NCBI GenBank assembly: GCA_004356685.1 | Contig: SMWS01000089.1 | Span: forward strand, 1 to 28,534 | Reading direction: 5' to 3' | Length of the DNA: 28,534 bases | DNA from: Deltaproteobacteria bacterium | GTDB taxonomy: Bacteria; Desulfobacterota_D; UBA1144; Nemesobacterales; N074bin48 | Part shown: one piece after another, positions 1 to 7,047 of the stretch | How the letters are laid out: each line of letters starts with the position of its first letter | Position numbering within the stretch: the first letter of the stretch is position 1 | Made by a program: the position numbers and the translations under genes | The notes under the pieces: model-generated | Database searches by the model: none | What the model was told of the DNA's origin: nothing | Seen by the model: the letters and a program-made list of their open reading frames with translations, nothing else

Positions 1-2
1 CA

Positions 3-227
3 AGGGGTAAAAAGGACGATATGAATAAAAGAAAGTTGGTTAGTTTTATTAAAGACAAAGCCAACGTCGAAGATAGAAGCATTGACGATGTGCAAGTTTT
101 TGATAAATTTTCCTTTATTACTGTTCCTTTCAAAGATGCAGAACATATCATAGAATGTTTTAGAAAAGACAGTAACGGCAGGCGCCCTTTAGTTGAAATG
201 GCAAATAAAGCTAAAAAAGATAAGTAA
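3..227 (+). CDS. DEAD-box RNA helicase, C-terminal fragment (DbpA-type RNA-binding domain), 5' truncated by window edge
   Basis: The reading frame is open through the left edge: the codons before the ATG at 21 read R-G-K-K-D-D, so that ATG is probably internal. The pattern G-K-K-D-(D/G)-M-x-K-x-x-L-V-x-F-I, then a short linker, D-V-x-V-F-D-K-F-S-F-I-T-V-P and a basic end, matches the DbpA RNA-binding domain at the C-terminus of DeaD/DbpA/CsdA-type helicases. By family knowledge this domain binds structured RNA, often rRNA, and tethers the helicase core, which would lie to the left of the window. The Lys-rich tail (A-K-K-D-K) fits an end of such a protein. A free-standing 68-residue protein is the alternative, but I see no convincing Shine-Dalgarno tied to ATG 21 and the domain consensus starts upstream of it. 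Confidence 0.72.
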   Translation, partial: RGKKDDMNKRKLVSFIKDKANVEDRSIDDVQVFDKFSFITVPFKDAEHIIECFRKDSNGRRPLVEMANKAKKDK

Positions 228-228
228 T

Positions 229-260
229 AAATAACACGCTTATATCTCTTGTTATTTTTT
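229..260 (+). terminator. Intrinsic terminator-like hairpin after the helicase gene
   Basis: AAATAACA (229-236) is a perfect 8-bp inverted repeat of TGTTATTT (250-257), with a 13-nt loop and a T-rich run to 260. It begins just after the TAA stop at 225-227 and sits between two convergent genes. The stem is AT-rich and so only moderately stable. Confidence 0.55.
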
Positions 261-264
261 ATTC

Positions 265-1170
265 TTAATTGTTATAAAGAGCTAAGTAAGAAAGTACTTC
301 TCTTGGCGGATTTCCAATTTGAGTGTGCTGATAAGTCTTTTGCGGTGATATAAAATCAACCAGATAATTTCTATTGAGCAGTTCCATTAAGGTAGATGCA
401 ATACTTACTATCTGTCTTTCGAGTTCACCTTTGTTTTTGGTAGGATTAAACTGCAGTGTGACAGATTCTGATTCTTCATCCTGCATTTCTTTAAGCATTA
501 ATTTATTTTTTTTGGCAGATGCTTTCCAGTGTATAAACTTTGGATTATCGCCCTGACTGAAATCTTTAATTGATCTCAAATCTGTTCCAAAGCCTTTTCT
601 GTCTATTTCATTCTCACCCTTTTTTTCCTTCAGATAATCACTGGAAATATCAACTTTCTCAATCTTTGGATAAACGAGTACTTCTTTTTTCCCTAAATCT
701 ATCCTGATCCATTTTTTAAAAAAACCAAAAGGGAAACTTGTCGAAATTGTAGCGTCGGGAATAGAATTCCACCCCCTTTTATTAAAAATATATCTTAGAT
801 TAGTCTTTAATTTTGTATCTCTTTTTAAATAGGGTACAAAAGTTTTTCTGCCGTTTAAGTCAATTGTTAGGGAATATGAGGGAATTAAAGGCTTTTTGTT
901 GGAAAGTATAAATATTAGGTTAGTAGAGCTGAGAGCATATATATCCCTTGGTACTTTAAAATCAACATCGATCCTTGCTAGATTGAACATGGAAATAACC
1001 CCGGATACAATTACAAAACTCAGCATCATACCAAAGGTAAGATAGAGCAAATTATTGCCGGTGTTTATAGCGGCGAAGCCTACAAAGAGTGTCAGTGCTA
1101 TATAAAGAATACCAAGCTTTGTAGGCGAAGTTCTAGCCCAGTTGTCTTTTCCTAATTTTAGTAGACTCAT
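265..1170 (-). CDS. DUF58 family membrane-anchored protein
   Basis: A 301-residue protein with two N-terminal hydrophobic segments (about residues 19-35 and 40-62), followed by a soluble part carrying the DUF58 hallmark near 195-230: G-x-D-L-R-x-I-K-D-F-S-Q-G-D-x-P-K-F-I-H-W-K-A-S-A. DUF58 proteins resemble von Willebrand A-like folds and usually sit beside MoxR-type AAA+ ATPases and transglutaminase-like proteins. Neither neighbour is in this window. The gene lies 28 bp downstream of rseP on the same strand and may be its last co-transcribed member. The start ATG has no strong Shine-Dalgarno. The family is clear from the motif; the cellular role is unknown, with an envelope-related function inferred from context. 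Confidence 0.82.
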   Translation of the reverse strand: MSLLKLGKDNWARTSPTKLGILYIALTLFVGFAAINTGNNLLYLTFGMMLSFVIVSGVISMFNLARIDVDFKVPRDIYALSSTNLIFILSNKKPLIPSYSLTIDLNGRKTFVPYLKRDTKLKTNLRYIFNKRGWNSIPDATISTSFPFGFFKKWIRIDLGKKEVLVYPKIEKVDISSDYLKEKKGENEIDRKGFGTDLRSIKDFSQGDNPKFIHWKASAKKNKLMLKEMQDEESESVTLQFNPTKNKGELERQIVSIASTLMELLNRNYLVDFISPQKTYQHTQIGNPPREVLSYLALYNN

Positions 1171-1198
1171 TTAGGAAACTATAAAATTTTAATAAGTA

Positions 1199-2794
1199 CT
1201 ACTTTATATATTCGATGGCGTTTTTAAACGGTTTCACTATATCATCTTTTAGTTTGGATATATCATTGTAAACTGCAAAAAACATTAGAAGGATTAACAA
1301 ACTGAATCCAACTCTCTGGCTGTATTCCATAGTTCTTTGACTAAGAGGTTTTCTCCTGATTGCTTCTAAAGAAATATAAACAACATGACCGCCATCTAGC
1401 ATTGGAATCGGGAAAAGATTAATAATTGCAAGATTAATGCTTATAAAAGCAGTAAACTTCAACAAAGTTGCCATGCCACCTTCCGCAGCAGCTCCGGAAA
1501 TTTTAGCAATAAATAAAGGACCGGCAATCGTTTTTCCAGCCGTGCTTAAAGGGATAGCGCCTGTAACCATTTTATACAGAAAACCAAATAATACCTCAGT
1601 AATTAGTATTATTTCTTCATAAGCCTTTTGAATTCCCTTAGTAATAGATTTGAAAAATCCATATTTCTGGATTATTTGTTCATAATATGGTGAAATGCCA
1701 ACTTGTCCCTGATTGTTTTCTACAGTGTCAGGGGTAATATTTAATGTCAGATTTTTACCTTCTCTATTAATTATAAAAGTAGTTTCTTTATTAGCCCTCT
1801 GTTTTATAACCGTAGACATCTGATACCAGTCTATGATTTCTATATCATCAATTTTTACAATCTTATCACCCTTTTTGAGGCCTGCTTGCTTTGCCGGTGT
1901 ACCGGGTCCGACACTTCCAACTACTGCCTGTAAAAATTCAGCAACACCAATTGCCACTATACCTTTTTTAGTTGCAATTGTTTTTACCGACAGGTCTTTT
2001 TCGATTCCATCTCTATCAACTGTAACGTTAACGATCGAATCAGGATTTATTTGAAATGCTATAGTGGCTTCTTTCCAGTTTTTAACCGGTTTATCGTTAA
2101 TTTTTAAAATTTTATCGCCCTTTTCAAAACCTGCTTTTTCAGCCTCTGATTCTGGTTGGATATATCCAATTTCGGGCAGTTTATCTAAATATGCAGGCTG
2201 TCCAATGCCAATATAAAACATAATTGGAAAGAAGACAAAGGGTAGAAAAAAATTCATAAACGGACCTGCTATTACAATAAGGAACCTGTTTAAAAGAGGC
2301 TGGTTGGAAAATCCTCTTTTATACTCTTTTTCAGAAAATGCGTTTATTCCTTCAATATCTTCTAAGGTTCCATTTAGACGTATTCTTTCTTCATCGCGTT
2401 CTATTAAATATTCGTGTTCTTTATTTTCAGAAATATTTAGTTTGTTTAATAAACTTTTCCATGTAGAAAATTCTTTTAATTCATTGCCATCTATTTTTGC
2501 TATTTTATCCCCGGATAAAAACCCTAGTTTTTCGGCATTAGACCCTGCTTGTACATCTTCAACAATAAAGTTTCCCTCTCCAGTTTCTCCATACATCTTT
2601 ACATAACCGCCAAGCGGGAGCATTGAGATTAAATACTCTGTTTCACCACGCCGGAAACTAATTATTTTTTTGCCAAAGCCTAGTGAGAATTTCTCAACTC
2701 TAACGCCACTCCATTTGGCTACTAAGAAGTGTCCTAATTCATGAAAAAAAACCAGTATTCCTATTACAAAAAAAAATCCTAAAAGTATGTACAT
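1199..2794 (-). CDS. rseP: RIP metalloprotease RseP (site-2 protease family) with an apparent extra PDZ-like domain
   Basis: An inner-membrane zinc protease that cleaves substrates within the membrane; E. coli RseP degrades anti-sigma factor RseA and cleared signal peptides. Visible motifs are H-E-L-G-H at 18-22 in TM1, G-G-Y-V-K-M at 62-67, the L-I-V-I-A-G-P-x-M-N-F TM2 motif at about 172-182, and L-D-G-G at 466-469 near the C-terminus supplying the third zinc ligand (Asp467). Two PDZ domains lie at about 205-270 and 285-355 in the expected periplasmic loop. A third PDZ-like unit at about 72-145 sits between TM1 and TM2, making the protein 531 residues against about 450 in E. coli. A GGAG Shine-Dalgarno 6-7 nt before the ATG overlaps the dxr stop, and the gap to dxr is 9 bp, so translation is probably coupled. 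Confidence 0.95.
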   Translation of the reverse strand: MYILLGFFFVIGILVFFHELGHFLVAKWSGVRVEKFSLGFGKKIISFRRGETEYLISMLPLGGYVKMYGETGEGNFIVEDVQAGSNAEKLGFLSGDKIAKIDGNELKEFSTWKSLLNKLNISENKEHEYLIERDEERIRLNGTLEDIEGINAFSEKEYKRGFSNQPLLNRFLIVIAGPFMNFFLPFVFFPIMFYIGIGQPAYLDKLPEIGYIQPESEAEKAGFEKGDKILKINDKPVKNWKEATIAFQINPDSIVNVTVDRDGIEKDLSVKTIATKKGIVAIGVAEFLQAVVGSVGPGTPAKQAGLKKGDKIVKIDDIEIIDWYQMSTVIKQRANKETTFIINREGKNLTLNITPDTVENNQGQVGISPYYEQIIQKYGFFKSITKGIQKAYEEIILITEVLFGFLYKMVTGAIPLSTAGKTIAGPLFIAKISGAAAEGGMATLLKFTAFISINLAIINLFPIPMLDGGHVVYISLEAIRRKPLSQRTMEYSQRVGFSLLILLMFFAVYNDISKLKDDIVKPFKNAIEYIK

Positions 2795-2803
2795 ATTATT
2801 CTC

Positions 2804-3955
2804 CTAATTATAAATAACCTCTTTGGCTTTATTTCTAGCCCAGAGATCTGAATCAATTATCGTGTTGTAGTTATACTCAATTGAGTTGTCATGAAGATCC
2901 ATAACCTTTTTGACAGTATCTAATATTTTAGTAAAACCAATATTTCCCTCTAAAAATTCCAGCACTGCAACTTCATTTGCCGCATTCATCACCGCTGGTA
3001 GTGTACCACTTTCTTTAAGTGCGTAAAATGCATAATTAATAGACGGGAATTTGGCTGTGTCAACTTCTTTAAATTCAAGATTGGTAAAATTTGACGGAGA
3101 GGCATTGTCTATTCCCAGGTTTAATCTGTCGGGATAATTTAGTGAATATGAAATTGGTATTTTCATATCGGGAAGGCCCATTTGTGAGATTATTGATCCA
3201 TCAATAAATTCTACCATGGAGTGTATGATACTCTGTGGATGAATCCATACTGAAATCATATCGTCTCTCAAATCAAAAAGCCATTTTGCTTCTATTATTT
3301 CAAAACATTTGTTCATTAGTGTAGCTGAGTCGATTGTAATTTTTTTACCCATTTTCCAGGTTGGGTGATTCAGTGCTGAAGCAACAGATATATTGTTCAT
3401 TTCTTGTGCAGGGGTATTTAAGAAAGGACCACCCGATGCTGTTAGGATAATTCTTTTTAAGTGTTTCTTGTCTGAGATTTTGATAATTTGATATATTGCG
3501 TTGTGCTCACTATCTACAGGTATAATATTTACATCTCTATTTTTGGCTTCTTCAGTAATGAGCTTTCCGGCCATCACAAGAGTTTCTTTATTAGCAAGCG
3601 CTATATCTTTTCCTGCCTTAATTGCTGCAATAGTTGGTTTTAGCCCTGATGCCCCGACCATAGCAGATACTACAAGATCTGCATCGGGGTGAGAAGCTAC
3701 ATTGCTAGCGCCTTGCTCTCCAAAAAAGATATCTATATTATCGTCATTTAGTTTTGATTTCAGTTCACCTATATTAGATTCACTTTTTATCGATACCATA
3801 TCTGGCCTGAACTGAGTAGCCTGTTTTGCAAGCAGATCAATGTTGTTTCCGGCTGAAAGACCTACAACTTTAAATTTATCAGGAAAATAAGAAATAACTT
3901 CGAGTGTTTGAGTGCCTATTGATCCGGTTGATCCTAGGATAGAAATGTTTTTCAA
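2804..3955 (-). CDS. dxr: 1-deoxy-D-xylulose 5-phosphate reductoisomerase
   Basis: The second enzyme of the MEP isoprenoid pathway, converting DXP to MEP with NADPH in the cytoplasm. The 383-residue length is normal. Motifs are the nucleotide-binding G-S-T-G-S-I-G at 8-14, N-K-E-T-L-V-M-A-G at 122-130, metal ligands D148 and E150 in V-D-S-E-H-N, A-S-G-G-P-F at 173-178, and N-H-P-T-W-K-M-G through to N-K-C-F-E (E219, equivalent to the third metal ligand). The start is TTG, overlapping the uppS stop by 4 bp (TTGA), which implies translational coupling to uppS. No rival ATG precedes the nucleotide-binding motif. In most genomes cdsA lies between uppS and dxr; it is absent here. Confidence 0.95.
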   Translation of the reverse strand: MKNISILGSTGSIGTQTLEVISYFPDKFKVVGLSAGNNIDLLAKQATQFRPDMVSIKSESNIGELKSKLNDDNIDIFFGEQGASNVASHPDADLVVSAMVGASGLKPTIAAIKAGKDIALANKETLVMAGKLITEEAKNRDVNIIPVDSEHNAIYQIIKISDKKHLKRIILTASGGPFLNTPAQEMNNISVASALNHPTWKMGKKITIDSATLMNKCFEIIEAKWLFDLRDDMISVWIHPQSIIHSMVEFIDGSIISQMGLPDMKIPISYSLNYPDRLNLGIDNASPSNFTNLEFKEVDTAKFPSINYAFYALKESGTLPAVMNAANEVAVLEFLEGNIGFTKILDTVKKVMDLHDNSIEYNYNTIIDSDLWARNKAKEVIYN

Positions 3956-4701
3956 AGAATTTCCCTTTTTTTTAATTGCTCACCCGTAAGTCCGAATCTT
4001 CTTTCTCTGCTCTGGTAATTAGAAATTGCCTTTAACAGATGTCTTTTACGAAAATCGGGCCAAAGGGTTTTAGTAAAATATATTTCTGTATACGCAAGCT
4101 GCCACAGAAGCAAATTTGATATTCTATGTTCTCCACTAGTTCTTATAAGCAGGTCAGGGTCTGGTATGTCTGATGTATAAAGAAATTTAGAGAAAAATTC
4201 TTCGTCTATATCACTGCTAGAAATGTTGGTAAGATTTGAAATCTGTTTAACCGCATCGATTATTTCTTCTCTCCCGCCGTAGCTGAGAGCAAGTGTAAGT
4301 GTCATGCCACTGCAATTTTTTGTTAGGTTCATGGTTTCAGTAAGAACTTCATAGGCATTTTTTGGCAGTGAATTTAATCTGCCTATTGCATTTAGTCTTA
4401 TATCTTTTTCTACAAGCGTCTTTCCTTCCTCGATGAGATAAAACTGTAGCAGTTCCATCAGTGCATTTACTTCAGGCCTGGGTCTGTTCCAGTTTTGTGC
4501 GGAAAAAGCGTATAGAGTGAGATATTTGATCCCAATTTTTCTGGACTCTGTTATAATAGATTTTACGGACTTCATCCCCTGTCTGTGCCCACTTATTCTG
4601 TCTAGCTTATTTTTTTTTGCCCATCTCCCATTACCGTCCATAATTATTACTATATGGCTTGGAAGATTTTTGATATCTATTTCCTTAATATCTAACTTCA
4701 A
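3952..4701 (-). CDS. uppS: Isoprenyl transferase (undecaprenyl-diphosphate synthase)
   Basis: A cytoplasmic or membrane-associated cis-prenyltransferase extending FPP with IPP to make the C55 lipid carrier for peptidoglycan and O-antigen. Its 249 residues match the family. Motifs are I-M-D-G-N-G-R-W-A at 20-28 (catalytic Asp22), G-H-R-Q-G, Y-A-F-S-x-Q-N-W-x-R-P near 64-74, and the C-terminal D-P-D-L-L-I-R-T-S-G-E-H-R-I-S-N with W-P-D-F-R. The start is TTG at 4701-4699, supported by an AAGGAG Shine-Dalgarno 7 nt upstream. It overlaps dxr by 4 bp. The usual upstream neighbour frr is not visible; a small membrane ORF lies 37 bp upstream. Confidence 0.95.
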   Translation of the reverse strand: MKLDIKEIDIKNLPSHIVIIMDGNGRWAKKNKLDRISGHRQGMKSVKSIITESRKIGIKYLTLYAFSAQNWNRPRPEVNALMELLQFYLIEEGKTLVEKDIRLNAIGRLNSLPKNAYEVLTETMNLTKNCSGMTLTLALSYGGREEIIDAVKQISNLTNISSSDIDEEFFSKFLYTSDIPDPDLLIRTSGEHRISNLLLWQLAYTEIYFTKTLWPDFRKRHLLKAISNYQSRERRFGLTGEQLKKREIL

Positions 4702-4738
4702 TATCTAACTCCTTAGGCTGCAATACAATTTTGAATAA

Positions 4739-4972
4739 TTATTTTTTATAACTATTTTTTAAATGAGGTTTATAGATCAGTGAAATAGGCATTACAAATA
4801 AAACCACTGTTAAGACTATTAAAGATAAAGCAAAAAAAGTTAATATATATATGAAAGTAAAGACTGGTATAATCAATATTCTATAGAGAATATTGAAATT
4901 GGAAATCTTTGTGAAGAATTCCATATAGGAGCTAAAATATTTTGTCGTAATTTGCTTTATAAGTCCATACAT
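4739..4972 (-). CDS. Small hydrophobic membrane protein, unrecognised
   Basis: A 77-residue ORF with one long hydrophobic stretch (about residues 29-66, room for one or two membrane spans) and a Lys-rich C-terminus. It is on the same strand as uppS with a 37-bp gap, where frr or a similar gene would sit in many genomes. I do not recognise a family. A second in-frame Met at residue 17 could be the true start. Hydrophobic ORFs of this size can arise by chance in AT-rich DNA, but the position in a tightly packed gene string gives it moderate credibility. Confidence 0.45.
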   Translation of the reverse strand: MYGLIKQITTKYFSSYMEFFTKISNFNILYRILIIPVFTFIYILTFFALSLIVLTVVLFVMPISLIYKPHLKNSYKK

Positions 4973-5070
4973 AATAAGAAAAAGTTAAGTTAGCTGATTT
5001 TGCAATCGTGTTCAAGCTATAAATTAATTAATGCTTAAGTTAAATACAATAAATTGTGCTTGTGGTATTG

Positions 5071-5098
5071 TTGACATATCTATATTGAGGTTTATATT
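5071..5098 (+). promoter_or_regulatory. Sigma70-type promoter for the transketolase pair
   Basis: A perfect -35 TTGACA (5071-5076) is followed by TATATT (5093-5098, 16-bp spacer) or TATTAT (5095-5100, 18-bp spacer), each 5/6 to the -10 consensus. Transcription would begin near 5105, about 35 bp before the ATG at 5141. Confidence 0.65.
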
Positions 5099-5140
5099 AT
5101 TCGCTCCTTTTTCTAAGTTACTCTAGTAATTTATTAATAT

Positions 5141-5977
5141 ATGATGGAACTTACAACTGATATAGAAGCGTTAAAAGATAGAGCCAGAAATATTCGTATT
5201 GATTTACTAAAGGCTCTAAACAACTGCAAATCTGGTCACACGGGTGGATCACTTTCCTCTGTTGATATATTAACAGTCATTTATTTCTCAGTTATGAGGT
5301 ACGATCCGGCAAACCCTAGTTGGCAGGATAGGGATCGGTTTATAATGTCTAAGGGTCATGGAGCGCCGGCACTTTATGCTACACTGGCGCTGGCAGGTTA
5401 TTTTCCAAGAGAAGAGCTTAATAATTTACGTAAACCCGCAAGCATACTACAGGGGCATCCTGAATATGACGTATCTATTGGGATCGAGGCCACCACCGGT
5501 TCTCTTGGACACGGTCTTTCAGCCTCAAACGGGATTGCACTTGCCGGGAAACTGGATAAAAAGGATTATAGGGTATATGCCCTCCTCAGTGACGGGGAGT
5601 TGCAGGAGGGGGCTACCTGGGAAGCTATTACTACTTCATCTTACAGGAAGCTGGACAACTTATGCGCAATAGTTGATAGAAACAGATTTCAAAATGATGG
5701 TGCTATGGATAAGATTAAGGATATAAGCCCTGTCGCTGATAAATTTGTTGCATTTGGATGGGAAGTTGAAGAACTTGAAGATGGACACGATATACAAAGC
5801 TTAATTAATGCTTTTGATAGAGCTAAGTCTACAAAAGGCAAGCCCTTTGCTATTATAGCTAATACAATAAAAGGTAAGGGTGTTTCTATATTTGAAAATA
5901 AAGGCCACTATCACGGTGTTGCTCCATCCGATGAAGAATTAAAAATTGCTCTTAAGGAGCTTGGTGAAGCGGCATGA
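5141..5977 (+). CDS. Transketolase, N-terminal (TPP diphosphate-binding) subunit
   Basis: One half of a two-subunit transketolase, which moves two-carbon ketol units between sugar phosphates in the non-oxidative pentose phosphate pathway. In 278 residues it shows S-G-H-T-G-G-S at 31-37, S-K-G-H-G at 70-74, G-S-L-G-H-G at 120-125, and the TPP/Mg motif S-D-G-E-L-Q-E-G at 150-157 followed by D-R-N at 169-171. The C-terminal portion ends in a K-G-K-G-V-x-x-x-E-N-x-x-x-x-H segment typical of this half. ATG codons at 5141 and 5144 are both possible and neither has a strong Shine-Dalgarno. It overlaps the next gene by 4 bp (ATGA). Split transketolases are known in archaea and many bacteria, so this is not a frameshifted fusion. 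Confidence 0.93.
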   Translation: MMELTTDIEALKDRARNIRIDLLKALNNCKSGHTGGSLSSVDILTVIYFSVMRYDPANPSWQDRDRFIMSKGHGAPALYATLALAGYFPREELNNLRKPASILQGHPEYDVSIGIEATTGSLGHGLSASNGIALAGKLDKKDYRVYALLSDGELQEGATWEAITTSSYRKLDNLCAIVDRNRFQNDGAMDKIKDISPVADKFVAFGWEVEELEDGHDIQSLINAFDRAKSTKGKPFAIIANTIKGKGVSIFENKGHYHGVAPSDEELKIALKELGEAA

Positions 5978-6951
5978 GCAAATCCGCATACAGCGATTAT
6001 GTATTAGAAGAGCCTGGAGAAAGTATATATATAAGAGAAGTTTACGGTAAAACGTTAGTTGATCTGGGCAAAAGCTACAGTGATATTGTAGTGCTGGATG
6101 CCGACCTGACTGTTTCTACAAAAACTAATTTATTTGGAAAAGAGTATCCTGAAAGATTTTTTACAATGGGAGTGTCAGAACAGGATATGATGGCGACTGC
6201 CGCTGGATTTGCACTCGCAGGCAAAAGACCTTTTGCCAGTACATTTGCTATATTCGCAACTGGAAGAGCATGGGAGCATGTAAGGCAATCAATAGCCTTT
6301 CCAAAATTAAATGTAAAGATTGTTGCAACACATGCAGGTGTTACAGTGGGTGAGGACGGTGCTACTCATCAGGCTTTAGAAGATATTTGTTTGATGAGGG
6401 TTCTTCCAAATATGAGGGTAATTGTTCCTGCAGATGCTATAGAAACCGAGCAGGTGATAAGAACAATTACTGATAATGATGGCCCAGTCTACGTACGGCT
6501 CGCAAGGGCAAAATTTCCCACGATATACAATTCTAAGTACAAATTTGAGCTTGGCAAAGCGAGTATTCTTCGCCATGGCAGCGATGTGGGAATATTTGCA
6601 GCAGGTATCATGGTAAGCGAGGCATTGCAGGCTGCCAAATTACTGGAAGAGCAGGGTATAGATGCCTCAGTTGTAAATCTTTCGACAATAAAGCCAATTG
6701 ATGTCGAAACAATCGTATCTGTTGCAGAGAAAACAAAAGCTGTAATAACTGCAGAAGATCATAATATTATTGGTGGTCTTGGTGGTGCTGTTTCTGAAGT
6801 ACTTTCAGAGCATTGTCCTACCAGACTTAAAAGAATAGGGATGAAAGATAGATTTGGCACTTCTGGAAATGGGATGAAACTGCTTGAATATTTCGGACTT
6901 AAAGCAAATAATATTGCCGAGGCTGCTATAGAAATGTTGAATTCTAAATAA
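5974..6951 (+). CDS. Transketolase, C-terminal (pyrimidine-binding) subunit
   Basis: The partner half (325 residues) supplies the PYR-binding and C-terminal domains of the heterodimer. Visible features are V-S-E-Q at 67-70, with Glu69 as the residue that activates the TPP aminopyrimidine, followed by A-A-G-F-A-L-A-G-K-R-P-F. Next are T-H-A-G-V-T-V-G-E-D-G-A-T-H-Q, P-N-M-R-V-I-V-P-A-D, and a C-terminal Rossmann-like part with T-A-E-D-H-N-I-I-G-G-L-G and D-R-F-G-T-S-G. The start ATG overlaps the upstream stop (ATGA), giving coupled translation and probably one-to-one production. The dehydrogenase E1-beta family shares this fold, but the N-half and the D-R-F-G-x-S-G end favour transketolase or a DXS-like split enzyme, transketolase being most likely. 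Confidence 0.92.
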   Translation: MSKSAYSDYVLEEPGESIYIREVYGKTLVDLGKSYSDIVVLDADLTVSTKTNLFGKEYPERFFTMGVSEQDMMATAAGFALAGKRPFASTFAIFATGRAWEHVRQSIAFPKLNVKIVATHAGVTVGEDGATHQALEDICLMRVLPNMRVIVPADAIETEQVIRTITDNDGPVYVRLARAKFPTIYNSKYKFELGKASILRHGSDVGIFAAGIMVSEALQAAKLLEEQGIDASVVNLSTIKPIDVETIVSVAEKTKAVITAEDHNIIGGLGGAVSEVLSEHCPTRLKRIGMKDRFGTSGNGMKLLEYFGLKANNIAEAAIEMLNSK

Positions 6952-6960
6952 TAAAGTTTC

Positions 6961-6981
6961 AAATTTCTTCAAATTTTTTTT
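6961..6981 (+). terminator. Weak terminator-like hairpin after the transketolase genes
   Basis: AAATTT (6961-6966) and AAATTT (6971-6976) can form a 6-bp stem with a CTTC loop, followed by a run of T to about 6981. The stem has no G-C pairs, so efficient termination is doubtful. Confidence 0.28.
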
Positions 6982-6989
6982 AATTCTTT

Positions 6990-7018
6990 TTGTCTTAACC
7001 CAAATTACTTTCTATAAT
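6990..7018 (+). promoter_or_regulatory. Sigma70-type promoter for ctpA
   Basis: TTGTCT (6990-6995, 4/6 to -35), a 17-bp spacer and a perfect TATAAT (7013-7018). The ATG of ctpA follows at 7048, preceded by AAGGTG as Shine-Dalgarno. Confidence 0.6.
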
Positions 7019-7047
7019 ATTACTAAAAAATATATAAAGGTGTTTAT

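Noticed and set aside
5141..6951. A frameshifted single transketolase
   Set aside because: Both halves end and start cleanly with a 4-bp ATGA overlap, and split transketolases are a known natural form.
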